Assembly: GCF_900105175.1 (NCBI RefSeq)
Contig: NZ_LT629771.1
Location: forward strand, 2,542,001-2,606,000
Direction of reading: 5' to 3'
Length of the DNA: 64,000 bases
From: Jiangella sp. DSM 45060
Lineage (GTDB): Bacteria > Actinomycetota > Actinomycetes > Jiangellales > Jiangellaceae
The position numbers and the translations under genes are program-made. Below, one piece after another: positions 44,803 through 52,711 of this stretch (position 1 is the stretch's first letter; every line of letters starts with the position of its first letter). A model generated the notes under the pieces. It ran no database searches. It saw only the letters and a program-made list of their open reading frames with translations, and had not been told where the DNA came from.

Positions 44803-45376
44803 GGCCCGAATGAGGTCATCCGGTGTCGGCGACGGTGTCCCACCTCCAACCGTGACATCGCTCCGGCCGGCGGGTGTAGCGGTGGCCGGTGGGGCTGCGC
44901 CACCGCGTGCTGCCGTCCGAGCCCCGGACGACGGTCCAGTTCCCCTGGTGTTTGAGCAGATGGTGCGTGGTACACAGTGCGTGCAGGTTGCCCGGCGACG
45001 TGACGCCGCCGGACGCGAAGGGCACCACGTGGTCGAGGTCGGTGGTGTGCGCCGGCTGGTGGCACCCGGGCGCCCGGCACGTGCGGTCGCGGGCCACGAC
45101 GAAGTCGGCGAGCGCCCGGGTGGGACGGTACCGGGTGCGCCCGTGCTCGAGCAGCTGCCCGGTGCCGGGTTCGGTACGCAGCCAGGTCCAGACCCCGGCG
45201 GCCGCGAGCTCCCGGGCGGTCGTGGCGGGGATGGTCCCGTAGCCGTCGAGCTCGCCGGGTTCGTCGCTGAAGCCGGCGAGGGTGGAGAAGGGGATCGTCA
45301 CGTGCACCGCGATGGGTCGCTGGCGTGGTCTCGCTTCGCCGGGGGCCGGGTGGGTGGGCGCACGCTCGCCACGGCC

Positions 45377-45448
45377 GGCCGTCGTGGACCGCCCGGCCGT
45401 CGTGAGCGGACCGGCCGTCGTGAGCGGGCCGGCCGTCGTGAGCAGGCC
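45377..45448. repeat. 18-base tandem repeat, four units
   Basis: Four 18-base units, consensus GGCCGTCGTGAGCGGGCC, run from 45377 to 45448 with one to four differences each. On the minus strand they encode the hexapeptide pattern HDGRPA in the linker of the DUF222-HNH gene. Slippage here could explain frame instability, though an 18-base unit change would keep frame. Confidence 0.8.
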
Positions 45449-46353
45449 GGCAGCCGTCGGCCTGGCCGGTGCTGGAGCGTGGCCGGCCTGGTCTGGAGTG
45501 GCTGTGCAGCGGTCGGCGGCCGTTGGCCTGCTCGGCCCGGGTGTGGCTGGTCGCCTCGGGCGTGGCTGTGGACCGTTCGGCAGCGGTGGGCCCGTCCGGT
45601 GCCGTGGGGTTGGCGCAGGCGGCGAGCGCGGCCCAGCCGAGGTCGGCGAGTGCGTCGGCGCGGCGTTGGTCGGCGGTGCGGGCCGGTGCGCCGGCGGCGG
45701 TGTCGGCGCGATGGGCGTCGGCGGCCGCGGCCTTGAGTGCGGTGTGCAGCGCGGTGGCGTCCTCGGCGGGCAGGAGCGCCTCGAGGAATGCCATGCCGTC
45801 GGTAGCAGGCGTGACGGCGACGTAGCGGGTGTCGCGGGCGAGGCGGTGCCGCTCGGCCATCTCGACGGGGGCGAGCTCGTGCAGGACCCGTTTCACCAGT
45901 TTGCGCAGTGCGACGGCGTCCATCGTGGCGGCGTGGGGGAGCACGGCCGCCTCGACCCGGGCGCGTATGGCAGGGTCCTGGCCGCCGAGCTCGTCGGTGA
46001 TCACGCGGGCTCGGCGCAGATCGATCAGCCCCGCGGCCAGCGCCTCGTGGGTGTGCGGGAAGTCCTCGACCAGCTGCAGGGAGTGCCCGACCTCGTTCTC
46101 GGCCTGCCGGGTCGTGAGGTGGCAGCGTCCGGCGATCTCGACCGCGGTGTTGGTGACCGGGTTGACCGAGCGGTAGCCGGTCGGGCGGGGACGCAGCTCG
46201 GCCCGGGTCGCGAGTTCGGCGAGAACGGTCGCGTGGCCGGCGGCGACCCAGGCGGACAGCTGCGCCCACGCGGCCGCGGCCTCGACGAGGTCGTAGGCGT
46301 CGGCCGTGCCGGGGTCGAACGCGGCCAGCGCGGCCGCCAGCGCCGGGCCCACC

Positions 46354-46626
46354 GCGCCGCCCGGGGCAGGGCCCACCGGGGCCGGGCACGTCGCGCCGCC
46401 TGGGGCTGGGCCCACCGGGGCCGGGCTCACCGTGCCGCCCGGGGCTGGGCCCACCGGGGCCGGGCTCACCGTGCCGCCCGGGGCTGGGCCCACCGGGGCC
46501 GGGCTCACCGTGCCGCCCGGGGCTGGGCCCACCGGGGCCGGGCTCACCGTGCCGCCCGGGGCTGGGCCCACCGGGGCCGGGCTCACCGTGCCGCCCGGGG
46601 CTGGGCCCACCGGGACCGGGCCCACC
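46354..46626. repeat. 39-base tandem repeat, seven units
   Basis: Seven 39-base units run from 46354 to 46626. Four (46432-46470, 46471-46509, 46510-46548, 46549-46587) are identical; outer units differ at two or more bases. On the minus strand each unit encodes 13 residues, GGTVSPAPVGPAP. The identity suggests recent expansion. The unit number may vary between strains. Confidence 0.9.
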
Positions 46627-46779
46627 GTGCCGCCCTGGGCAGGGCCGGCTGCGCCGCCCGCCACCGGACCCGCCACAGCGCCCGTCGCAAGCACTGTCAC
46701 GGCACCCGCCATGGCTCCCGCCACCGGGTCGGCTCCCGGCGACGGCTGTGGCAGCAGCGTTTCTTCGAACATGTAAATG

Positions 46780-46785
46780 ATCTTA
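46780..46785 (-). promoter_or_regulatory. -10 element, leaderless DUF222-HNH message
   Basis: On the minus strand TAAGAT ends seven bases before the ATG at 46772. The area is locally A+T-rich, unlike its surroundings, which supports a promoter. Confidence 0.5.
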
Positions 46786-46885
46786 CCGCCACCAGCCACC
46801 AAGATCAACTCGCGGAAAACCAGTTGCCTCCGCCGACCGGCAGGTGATCGACTGGCCGCACCAACGAGCGAGAAGGGAGAGCGGC

Positions 46886-47008
46886 ATGCGCCGAGCTTTC
46901 GGGTTCACCCCAGCGACTCCATTCGTCCGAGCAAGGGACTCGAAGCTCACGTGCGTACGCTCAACCTGGGCATCCTCGCGCACATCGACGCCGGAAAGAC
47001 CAGTCTGA
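46886..47008 (+). CDS. Upstream leader frame overlapping the GTPase gene (40 codons)
   Basis: An ATG at 46886 has a strong ribosome binding site (GAAGGGAGA at 46871-46879). It opens a 40-codon frame starting MRRAFGFTPATPFVRARDSK that runs across the GTG start of the ribosomal-protection-type gene in another frame and stops at 47008. The main gene start has no such site. This layout fits a translational leader or coupling frame, as known for some ribosome-targeting resistance genes. The peptide has no recognisable similarity, so it may instead be a wrong frame choice. Confidence 0.4.
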   Translation: MRRAFGFTPATPFVRARDSKLTCVRSTWASSRTSTPERPV

Positions 47009-48933
47009 CCGAGCGGCTGCTGTATGCGGCCGGGGTCATCGACGAGGTCGGCAGTGTCGACGCGGGGAGCACACAGACCGACTCGCTCGCGCTGGAACGT
47101 CAGCGCGGCATCACCATCAGGTCCGCGGTCGTCGCGTTCACCGTCGGCGACACCGCGGTCAACCTCATCGACACGCCCGGCCACCCCGACTTCATCGCCG
47201 AGGTCGAGCGGGTGCTCAGCGTGCTTGACGGCGCCGTGCTGGTCGTGTCGGCGGTCGAGGGGGTGCAGGCGCAGACGCGAGTGCTCATGCGCACGCTGCG
47301 CCGCCTCCGCCTCCCGACGCTGATCTTCGTCAACAAGCTCGACCGCGCCGGCGCCGACCTGGACGCCGTCATCGGGCAGCTCGCGGCCAAGCTGACGCCG
47401 CGCATCGTCCCGCTCGGCGACGCTGCCCGGCAGGGCGCGAAGGACGCGACCTTCCGGACGTTCACCGAGGCCGACGACGGGTTCGGCGCACGGCTGGCCG
47501 AGACGCTGGCCGACGGCGACGACGCGCTGCTCGCGGACTATGTCGAGCGTCCGGCGGGCGTCACGCACCGGCGGCTGCTGCGTTCGCTGGCGCGGCAGTC
47601 GCGGTCGGCGCGGGTGCATCCGGTGTTCGCGGGCTCCGCCATCACGGGTGTGGGCATCGACGAGCTGACGGCGGGCATCGTGCGGCTGCTGCCGTCCACG
47701 CCGGTGTCGGACGACGGCGCGGGCGGCCCGCCGGAGGGCAGCGTGTTCAAGGTCGAGCGTGGCCCGGCCGGTGAGAAGATCGCCTACGTCCGCATGGCGG
47801 CCGGCACGCTGCGCACCCGCGACCGGCTGGCGGCCGGCAAGGCCACCGCCATCAGGGTCTTCGACGACGGCGGCGCGCGGCCGGTCACGGAGGTGTCGGC
47901 CGGGCGCATCGCCAAGGTCTGGGGCCTGAACGGCGTGCGCGTCGGCGACCACCTCGGCGCGGCGCACGGTGACGACGCGGCGCAGCCGCACTTCGCGCCG
48001 CCGACGCTCGAGACCGTCGTCGTGCCGCGGCGGGCCCGCGACCGTGGTGCCCTGCACGCGGCGCTGGCCCAGCTGGCCGAGCAGGACCCGCTGATCGACC
48101 TGCGCCAGGACGACCTGCGGCGGGAGGTGTCGGTGTCGCTCTACGGCGAGGTGCAGAAGGAGGTCGTCCAGGCGACCCTCGAGGCCGAGTACGGCATCGG
48201 CGTCGACTTCCGTGAATCCACCACCATCCACGTCGAGCGGGTCACCGGCAGCGGCGAGGCGGTCGAGCTGATCCAGCAGGACGGCAACCCGTTCCTCGCC
48301 GGCGTCGGGCTGCGGGTCGACCCGGCGCCGGACCGGGACGGGGTGACGTTCGGCATCGAGATCGAGTTGGGATCTCTGCCGCCGGCGTTCCTGCGGGCGA
48401 TCGACGAGACCGTCCACGAGACGCTGCGGCAGGGCCTGCACGGCTGGGACGTGCCCGACTGCCGGGTGACGCTGGTCCGGTCGCAGTACTGGCCGCGGCA
48501 GAGCCACTCGCACGCCACGTTCGACAAGAGCATGTCGAGCACCGCGGGCGACTTCCGGCTGCTGACGCCGCTCGTGCTGATGACGGCGCTGGCGCGGGCG
48601 GGGACGCGGGTCCAGGAGCCCGTGCACCGGTTCGAGCTGGAGCTGCCGGCCGACTGCCTCGGCCAGGTGCTGCCCGCGCTGGCCCGGCTGCGGGCGGTGC
48701 CCGGCGCGCCGTCACCGACGGCGTCCGGCTACCTGCTGGCGGGCGACCTCCCGGCGGCGCACACGCACGAGCTGCAGCAGCAGTTGCCGTCGCTGACCCG
48801 AGGCGAGGGCGTCCTGGAGACCCGGTTCGACCGCTACCAGCCGGTGCCCGGCCCGCCGCCGGAGCGCCCCCGCACCGACCACGACCCGCTGCACCGCCAC
48901 GAGTACCTGCTGCACGTCGTCCGCCGGGTGTGA
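46951..48933 (+). CDS. Ribosomal-protection-type (TetM/OtrA-like) elongation factor GTPase
   Basis: This 660-residue protein has EF-G-like domains. GTPase motifs are G1 AHIDAGKTSLTERLL near residue 11, G2 RGITIRSAV, G3 DTPGHPDF and G4 NKLD. Domain IV and the C-terminal EF-G-like domain follow (LEAEYGIGVDFRESTTIHVER, QSHSHATFDKSMSSTAGDFR). The length matches OtrA-type proteins (about 640-665). Such proteins release tetracycline from the ribosome; chromosomal actinobacterial homologues may have other or low-level roles. The start GTG at 46951 is chosen from the conserved VRTLNLGILAHIDAG opening; no good ribosome binding site precedes it. Confidence 0.85.
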   Translation: MRTLNLGILAHIDAGKTSLTERLLYAAGVIDEVGSVDAGSTQTDSLALERQRGITIRSAVVAFTVGDTAVNLIDTPGHPDFIAEVERVLSVLDGAVLVVSAVEGVQAQTRVLMRTLRRLRLPTLIFVNKLDRAGADLDAVIGQLAAKLTPRIVPLGDAARQGAKDATFRTFTEADDGFGARLAETLADGDDALLADYVERPAGVTHRRLLRSLARQSRSARVHPVFAGSAITGVGIDELTAGIVRLLPSTPVSDDGAGGPPEGSVFKVERGPAGEKIAYVRMAAGTLRTRDRLAAGKATAIRVFDDGGARPVTEVSAGRIAKVWGLNGVRVGDHLGAAHGDDAAQPHFAPPTLETVVVPRRARDRGALHAALAQLAEQDPLIDLRQDDLRREVSVSLYGEVQKEVVQATLEAEYGIGVDFRESTTIHVERVTGSGEAVELIQQDGNPFLAGVGLRVDPAPDRDGVTFGIEIELGSLPPAFLRAIDETVHETLRQGLHGWDVPDCRVTLVRSQYWPRQSHSHATFDKSMSSTAGDFRLLTPLVLMTALARAGTRVQEPVHRFELELPADCLGQVLPALARLRAVPGAPSPTASGYLLAGDLPAAHTHELQQQLPSLTRGEGVLETRFDRYQPVPGPPPERPRTDHDPLHRHEYLLHVVRRV

Positions 48934-48938
48934 CGCGC

Positions 48939-49763
48939 TCACCCGGCGGACGGGATCGTCTCCAGGTCGCCGAGCAGCAGCTCGCGGTCCTCGTCGGTGC
49001 TGATGTCGGCGCTGGCCAGCCGGGCCTGCTCGACGTGGCGCCGGGCCTCGTCGTGGTCGCCGGCGACGGCGTACGCGCGGCCCAGCGCCTCGTAGGCGAA
49101 GGCGAGGTCCCAGTCGCCGATGCCGTGCTCCTGGCAGGTCGACAGCACCAGGCGGGCGTGGAACAGCGCCGGCTCGGCCCGCCCGACGACGCAGTAGACC
49201 CGCGAGCACAGCCAGTGGCTACGGGCGACGTTGTTCGGCGTGCCGGCCTGGAGCCAGTGGTAGGCCGACGCGTGCGCCTGGTGGATCATCAGGACGTCGT
49301 CGGCGGGGGACCGGTCCTCCAGCTCCATCAGCCGCCACGTGTCGTTGAACAGGTCGGCGCCGAGCCGGCGGTGCAGCTCGGGCTCAGCGACGGGCGCCGC
49401 GGGTGTGCTCATGGTCCACTCCTCGTCGGTCAGCGCGTGGTCGATCGTGTGCAGGATGCCGCGCAATCGGGTCACCCGCGCGTCGATGCGGCGGCGGTGC
49501 TCGGCCAGCGCGGACCGGAACGCCTCGCGGTCGCCGACCAGCTCCAACAGCCGGCGGACGTCCTCCAGCGGCAGCTCCAGCGCGCGCAGCCGGCGCACCA
49601 GCCGCACCTGCTCGACCTGCGCCGGCCGGTACCACCGGTAGCCGGTGACGGGGTCGACCTCCGCTGGCCGGAGCACCCCGAGGCGGTCGTAGTGCCGCAG
49701 CGTCTTCGGGGTGACCCCGGCCAGCCGGGCCACCTGGCCGACGGTCAGCCGCGCGTCCTCCAC
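48939..49763 (-). CDS. MerR-family regulator with TPR-like C-terminal domain
   Basis: The 274-residue protein has an N-terminal MerR winged helix (LTVGQVARLAGVTPKTLRHY, then LRPAEVDPVTGYRWYRP) and a dimerisation helix to about residue 110. From about 140 it has a helical domain with repeat-like segments (SRVYCVVGRAEPALFHARLV and ALGRAYAVAGDHDEARRHVE) resembling tetratricopeptide repeats. I do not know a ligand for this domain. The GTG at 49763 lies seven bases after TAGCGT; GTG 49772 is an alternative start. It is convergent with the GTPase gene and divergent from an AraC regulator. Confidence 0.83.
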   Translation of the reverse strand: MEDARLTVGQVARLAGVTPKTLRHYDRLGVLRPAEVDPVTGYRWYRPAQVEQVRLVRRLRALELPLEDVRRLLELVGDREAFRSALAEHRRRIDARVTRLRGILHTIDHALTDEEWTMSTPAAPVAEPELHRRLGADLFNDTWRLMELEDRSPADDVLMIHQAHASAYHWLQAGTPNNVARSHWLCSRVYCVVGRAEPALFHARLVLSTCQEHGIGDWDLAFAYEALGRAYAVAGDHDEARRHVEQARLASADISTDEDRELLLGDLETIPSAG

Positions 49764-49770
49764 GTATCGC

Positions 49771-49776
49771 ACGCTA
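49771..49776 (-). promoter_or_regulatory. -10 element, leaderless MerR message
   Basis: On the minus strand TAGCGT ends seven bases before the GTG at 49763. The same hexamer and spacing precede the FAD oxidase at 50699. Confidence 0.45.
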
Positions 49777-49824
49777 GGCCTTGCCCCAGGGACAACGTCA
49801 ACGATGTCTGCGACACTCGTGCCC

Positions 49825-50688
49825 ATGGTCGGGCAGACCTACCGTGAACGGCCGCCGCGGCGACGGCTGGCCGGACTCGTCGCGACCACCTGGGTGCAGC
49901 GCGTCGCGCCGGGCTCGCCGGCCTACGTGCAGCGCGACATCCCGTCCGGCGCCGTCGAGCTGGTGTGCCGGGTGGGCGGGACGCCCCAATTGTCCGGACC
50001 GCTCACCGGGCCGCGGGCCGACCTGATCCCGCCCGGCACGACCGTCGTCGGCCTGCGGTTCCGGCCGGGCGCCGCCGCGGCCGTGCTCGGGCTGCCGGCG
50101 TCGGAGCTCACCGACCTCCGGGTCGGCGCCGCCGACGTGTGGGGGACGGCGGCAACGGCGGCCGGCGAGCGGCTGGCCGCGGCGACCACCGGCGACGCGG
50201 CGGTGGCGGTGCTGGAGGAGTTGGTGACGGCGGCCGCCGGGCGTGCCGGCGTCACCGGGCCGGACCCCCTGATCGCCGAGGCGGTGCGCCGGCTCATGCC
50301 CTGGCACGCCGCGGAGGCGGGCGTCGTCGGCACGGCGCTGCACGTCTCCGAGCGGGCGTTCCGGCGGCGCTGCCTCGCCGACGTCGGCGTCGGGCCGAAG
50401 ACGTTGCAGCGGATGCTGCGCTTCCAGGGTTTCCTGGCCCGGACGCAGGCCGCGCTCGCCGACGGGCGTGACCCCGCGGGCGACGGCCTGGCCCGGCTCG
50501 CCGCGGACGCCGGCTACGCCGACCAGGCGCACCTGACCCGCGAGTGCGTCCGCCTCACCGGGGCGACGCCACGGACGTTCCTCCGCGACACCCAGGAGGC
50601 CTGCGGCTGCGGTCACGACCACGCGGCGTCGTACACCCCGCTGCTGACTGGCCGTTTCGTTCAAGAGCGGCGGGTGCTGCGGGCCTAG
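49825..50688 (+). CDS. AraC-family regulator with DUF6597-like N-terminal domain
   Basis: The 287-residue protein has an N-terminal domain beginning YRERPPRRRLAGLVATTWVQ and containing VVGLRFRPGAAAAVLGLPAS, as in DUF6597-type regulators. A C-terminal AraC helix-turn-helix pair follows (SERAFRRRCLADVGVGPKTL, then ADQAHLTRECVRLTGATPRT). The ATG at 49825 is preferred since the domain starts there; ATG 49804 is possible. A FAD oxidase and two small enzymes follow on the same strand and may be its targets. Confidence 0.85.
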   Translation: MVGQTYRERPPRRRLAGLVATTWVQRVAPGSPAYVQRDIPSGAVELVCRVGGTPQLSGPLTGPRADLIPPGTTVVGLRFRPGAAAAVLGLPASELTDLRVGAADVWGTAATAAGERLAAATTGDAAVAVLEELVTAAAGRAGVTGPDPLIAEAVRRLMPWHAAEAGVVGTALHVSERAFRRRCLADVGVGPKTLQRMLRFQGFLARTQAALADGRDPAGDGLARLAADAGYADQAHLTRECVRLTGATPRTFLRDTQEACGCGHDHAASYTPLLTGRFVQERRVLRA

Positions 50689-50691
50689 CGT
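50686..50691 (+). promoter_or_regulatory. -10 element, leaderless FAD oxidase message
   Basis: TAGCGT overlaps the stop codon of the AraC gene and ends seven bases before the ATG at 50699. No ribosome binding site lies between. Confidence 0.45.
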
Positions 50692-50698
50692 CGCCGTC

Positions 50699-51970
50699 AT
50701 GACCACCACCGCGGGACCCGAACCCCGTCCGCTGGCCGTCGTCGGCTGCCGTTCCGCCGCGGACGTCGCCGGCGCCATCGACCTCGCCCGGCGGCACGGC
50801 GTCCCGGCGGTCCCGCGCAGCGGCGGGCACTGTTTCGCCGGCCGTTCGTGGACGTCGGGCGTGGTCATCGACGTGCGTCCGATGCGGACGGTGACGGCCG
50901 CCGGCGACCGCGTCACCGTCGGCGCCGGGGTCCGGCTGGGCGAGCTCTACGCCGAACTGGCCCGTCACGGGATGACATTGCCCGCCGGCTGCGGCCCGAC
51001 GGTCGGCATCGCCGGCCTCACCCTGGGGGGCGGCTTCGGCATCCTCGGGCGGCGGTACGGGCTGACCGCGGACCGGCTGACGGCGGCCCGGGTCGTGCTG
51101 GCCGACGGGCGGGTCGTCGACTGCGACGAGGAGCGTCACGCCGACCTGTTCTGGGCGCTGCGCGGCGCGGGCGGCGGCCAGTTCGGCGTCGTGACGGAGC
51201 TGACGTTCCGGGCCGTGCCGGAGCCCGAGGTGACCGCGTTCCACCTCGCCTGGCCCGTCGCCGAGGCGGCCGCGGTGCTCGCCGCGTGGCAGGAGTGGTC
51301 GCCGGACGGACCGGACGAGCTGGCCGCGAGCCTGCTGCTGGTGGGCGGCCCGGATCCCGGCCGGCCGCCGGTCGCGAACGTGTTCGGGACGCTCCTCGGC
51401 GGCGAGCCGGAGACGGCCGCACTGCTGGCCCGGTTCATCGCCCGCGTCGGCACGCCGCCCGCGACCCAGGCCGTCGCGACCCGTCCGTACGCCGCCACCA
51501 AACAGCACCTGGCCGAGCTCGGCGCGCGGATGGCGGGGCCTGCGACGGAGCACCGTCCGCTCAGCCGCTCGGAGTACGTCGCCCGGTCCCTCCCGGAGGA
51601 GGCGGTCGCGGCGCTGGTGGACGGCCTGGCGCGGGACCGGGTCGCGGGCGAGACGCGCGAGCTCGACGTCAGCCCGTGGGGCGGCGCCTACACCAGGGTG
51701 CCCGTGGACGCGACCGCCTTCGCCCACCGCGAGGCGCGGTTCCTGGTCAAGCACGCCGTCACCGGCCCCGATCCGGCCGGCTGGCTGGACCGGTCCTGGG
51801 CGGCGGCGCATCCGTGGGGGACCGGCGGCGTCTACCCGAACTTCCCCGACCCGCGGCTGGACGATCCGCTGGGGGCCTACCACGGGCCGAACCTCGCCCG
51901 GCTCCGGCAGGTCAAGGCCGCGTACGACCCCGGCGGCTTTTTCGACTTCCCGCAATCGATCCGCGCCTGA
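50699..51970 (+). CDS. FAD-linked oxidase, berberine-bridge-enzyme type
   Basis: The 423-residue protein has the PCMH-type FAD domain with the covalent-flavin histidine His44 in RSGGHCFAG and the nucleotide loop GPTVGIAGLTLGGGFGILGR. Cys98 lies one residue before the usual second attachment position, so bicovalent flavin is uncertain. The C-terminal BBE segment is present (YHGPNLARLRQVKAAYDPGG, then FFDFPQSI). Such enzymes oxidise sugars, alkaloids or secondary metabolites. The N-terminus starts closer to the FAD domain than in most homologues. It is the first enzyme downstream of the AraC regulator. Confidence 0.88.
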   Translation: MTTTAGPEPRPLAVVGCRSAADVAGAIDLARRHGVPAVPRSGGHCFAGRSWTSGVVIDVRPMRTVTAAGDRVTVGAGVRLGELYAELARHGMTLPAGCGPTVGIAGLTLGGGFGILGRRYGLTADRLTAARVVLADGRVVDCDEERHADLFWALRGAGGGQFGVVTELTFRAVPEPEVTAFHLAWPVAEAAAVLAAWQEWSPDGPDELAASLLLVGGPDPGRPPVANVFGTLLGGEPETAALLARFIARVGTPPATQAVATRPYAATKQHLAELGARMAGPATEHRPLSRSEYVARSLPEEAVAALVDGLARDRVAGETRELDVSPWGGAYTRVPVDATAFAHREARFLVKHAVTGPDPAGWLDRSWAAAHPWGTGGVYPNFPDPRLDDPLGAYHGPNLARLRQVKAAYDPGGFFDFPQSIRA

Positions 51971-51995
51971 CCCGACCCCGAGAGAGGAGCTGACG

Positions 51996-52241
51996 ATGCG
52001 TGACCTGACCGACGAGGCCCGCCGCCTGCTGAGCGGCGGGCACCCCGCGCACCTCGCGACGCTGATGCCGGACGGCTCGCCGCACTCCGTCCCGGTGTGG
52101 GTCGGCCTGGACGGCGACCGCGCCTGGGAGATCATCGACCGGATGGCGGACGCCTACGTCGGCATGCCGTACGCCCCGCGCACCGACCGCGTCGTCTACG
52201 CGATCGAGCCGGAGCACGTCCGCGTGGTGGTGATCGGATGA
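51996..52241 (+). CDS. Internally shortened pyridoxamine-phosphate-oxidase-fold protein
   Basis: The 81-residue frame begins with the usual N-terminal strands of an F420- or FMN-dependent PNPOx-like enzyme (LSGGHPAHLATLMPDGSPHS, VPVWVGLDGDR). It then jumps directly to the C-terminal motif AWEIIDRMADAYVGMPYAPR and VYAIEPEHVRV. Full-length relatives have roughly 45 more residues between these two, including cofactor-binding strands. The frame is kept and the ribosome binding site (AGAGGAG) is good. It is probably an in-frame deletion product without normal cofactor binding. The next gene starts inside its stop (ATGA). Confidence 0.65.
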   Translation: MRDLTDEARRLLSGGHPAHLATLMPDGSPHSVPVWVGLDGDRAWEIIDRMADAYVGMPYAPRTDRVVYAIEPEHVRVVVIG

Positions 52242-52690
52242 GCGTCTTCGCAGCCCTGTCCGTCTCCGTCGACGGCTACGTCACCGGCCCGGACCCGAGC
52301 CCGGAGCAGGCGCTCGGCCGCACCACGTACGACCACTCCGGCGGCTTCGGCGGCGGCAGCCCGCACCCGAGCGCCCCGCTGGTCGTGCTGACCCACCGGC
52401 CGGTCCCGGAGGCGTCCGCGGCGCAGACCGTCGCGGGCAGCATCGAGGAGGCGGTCGCCCGGGCGAGAGAGCTCGCGGGCGATCTCGACGTCGGGCTGAT
52501 GGGCACCGGCGTGACGGCGGCGGCGCTGGCCGCGGGGCTGCTGGACGAGGTGACGCTGCACCAGGTGCCCGTCCTGCTGGGCGGCGGCACGCCGTTCTTC
52601 CACGCGCTGCCCGAGTCGCGGCCGCTGGAGCGGGTGAGCGTGGTCGAGGCGCCAGGCGTCACGCACCTGACCTTCCGGGTGGTCCGCTGA
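52238..52690 (+). CDS. Internally shortened RibD/dihydrofolate-reductase-like protein
   Basis: The 150-residue protein starts SVFAALSVSVDGYVTGPDP as in RibD C-terminal-domain (dihydrofolate reductase-like) proteins. It then passes at once to GRTTYDHSGGFGGGSPHPSA and the normal C-terminus (DVGLMGTGVTAAALAAGLLD, LHQVPVLLGGGTPFFH). Homologues of this subgroup have about 50 more residues before the GRTTYD motif. The frame is intact, so an in-frame deletion is likely. It is coupled to the preceding gene, which shows the same kind of loss. Confidence 0.68.
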   Translation: MSVFAALSVSVDGYVTGPDPSPEQALGRTTYDHSGGFGGGSPHPSAPLVVLTHRPVPEASAAQTVAGSIEEAVARARELAGDLDVGLMGTGVTAAALAAGLLDEVTLHQVPVLLGGGTPFFHALPESRPLERVSVVEAPGVTHLTFRVVR

Positions 52691-52711
52691 CGGGCGTGAC
52701 AGGCTGGGTCC

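Larger units (their letters stand above)
44816..46772 (-). pseudogene. DUF222-HNH endonuclease (13E12-type), frameshifted in the linker
   Basis: From the ATG at 46772 one frame encodes a Gly/Pro/Val repeat region, then a DUF222 domain (YRSVNPVTNTAVEIAGRCHL, ALAAGLIDLRRARVITDELG) up to about 45570. The C-terminal HNH nuclease domain is in another frame ending at 44816: CRAPGCHQPAHTTDLDHVVP with a zinc-knuckle-type Cys-His set and HALCTTHHLLKHQGNW. The frames change within the low-complexity linker at about 45310-45570; one extra base, or two missing, accounts for it. As written the nuclease domain would not be joined to DUF222. Such multicopy actinobacterial proteins have unknown function. Confidence 0.78.

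Noticed and set aside
46354..46626. CRISPR-like array
   Set aside because: The units are directly adjacent with no unique spacers and lie inside a coding region.
46306..46776. 156-codon plus-strand frame of Gly/Pro/Thr repeats
   Set aside because: It is generated by the 39-base repeat that is also open on the other strand. The minus strand continues into the DUF222 domain.
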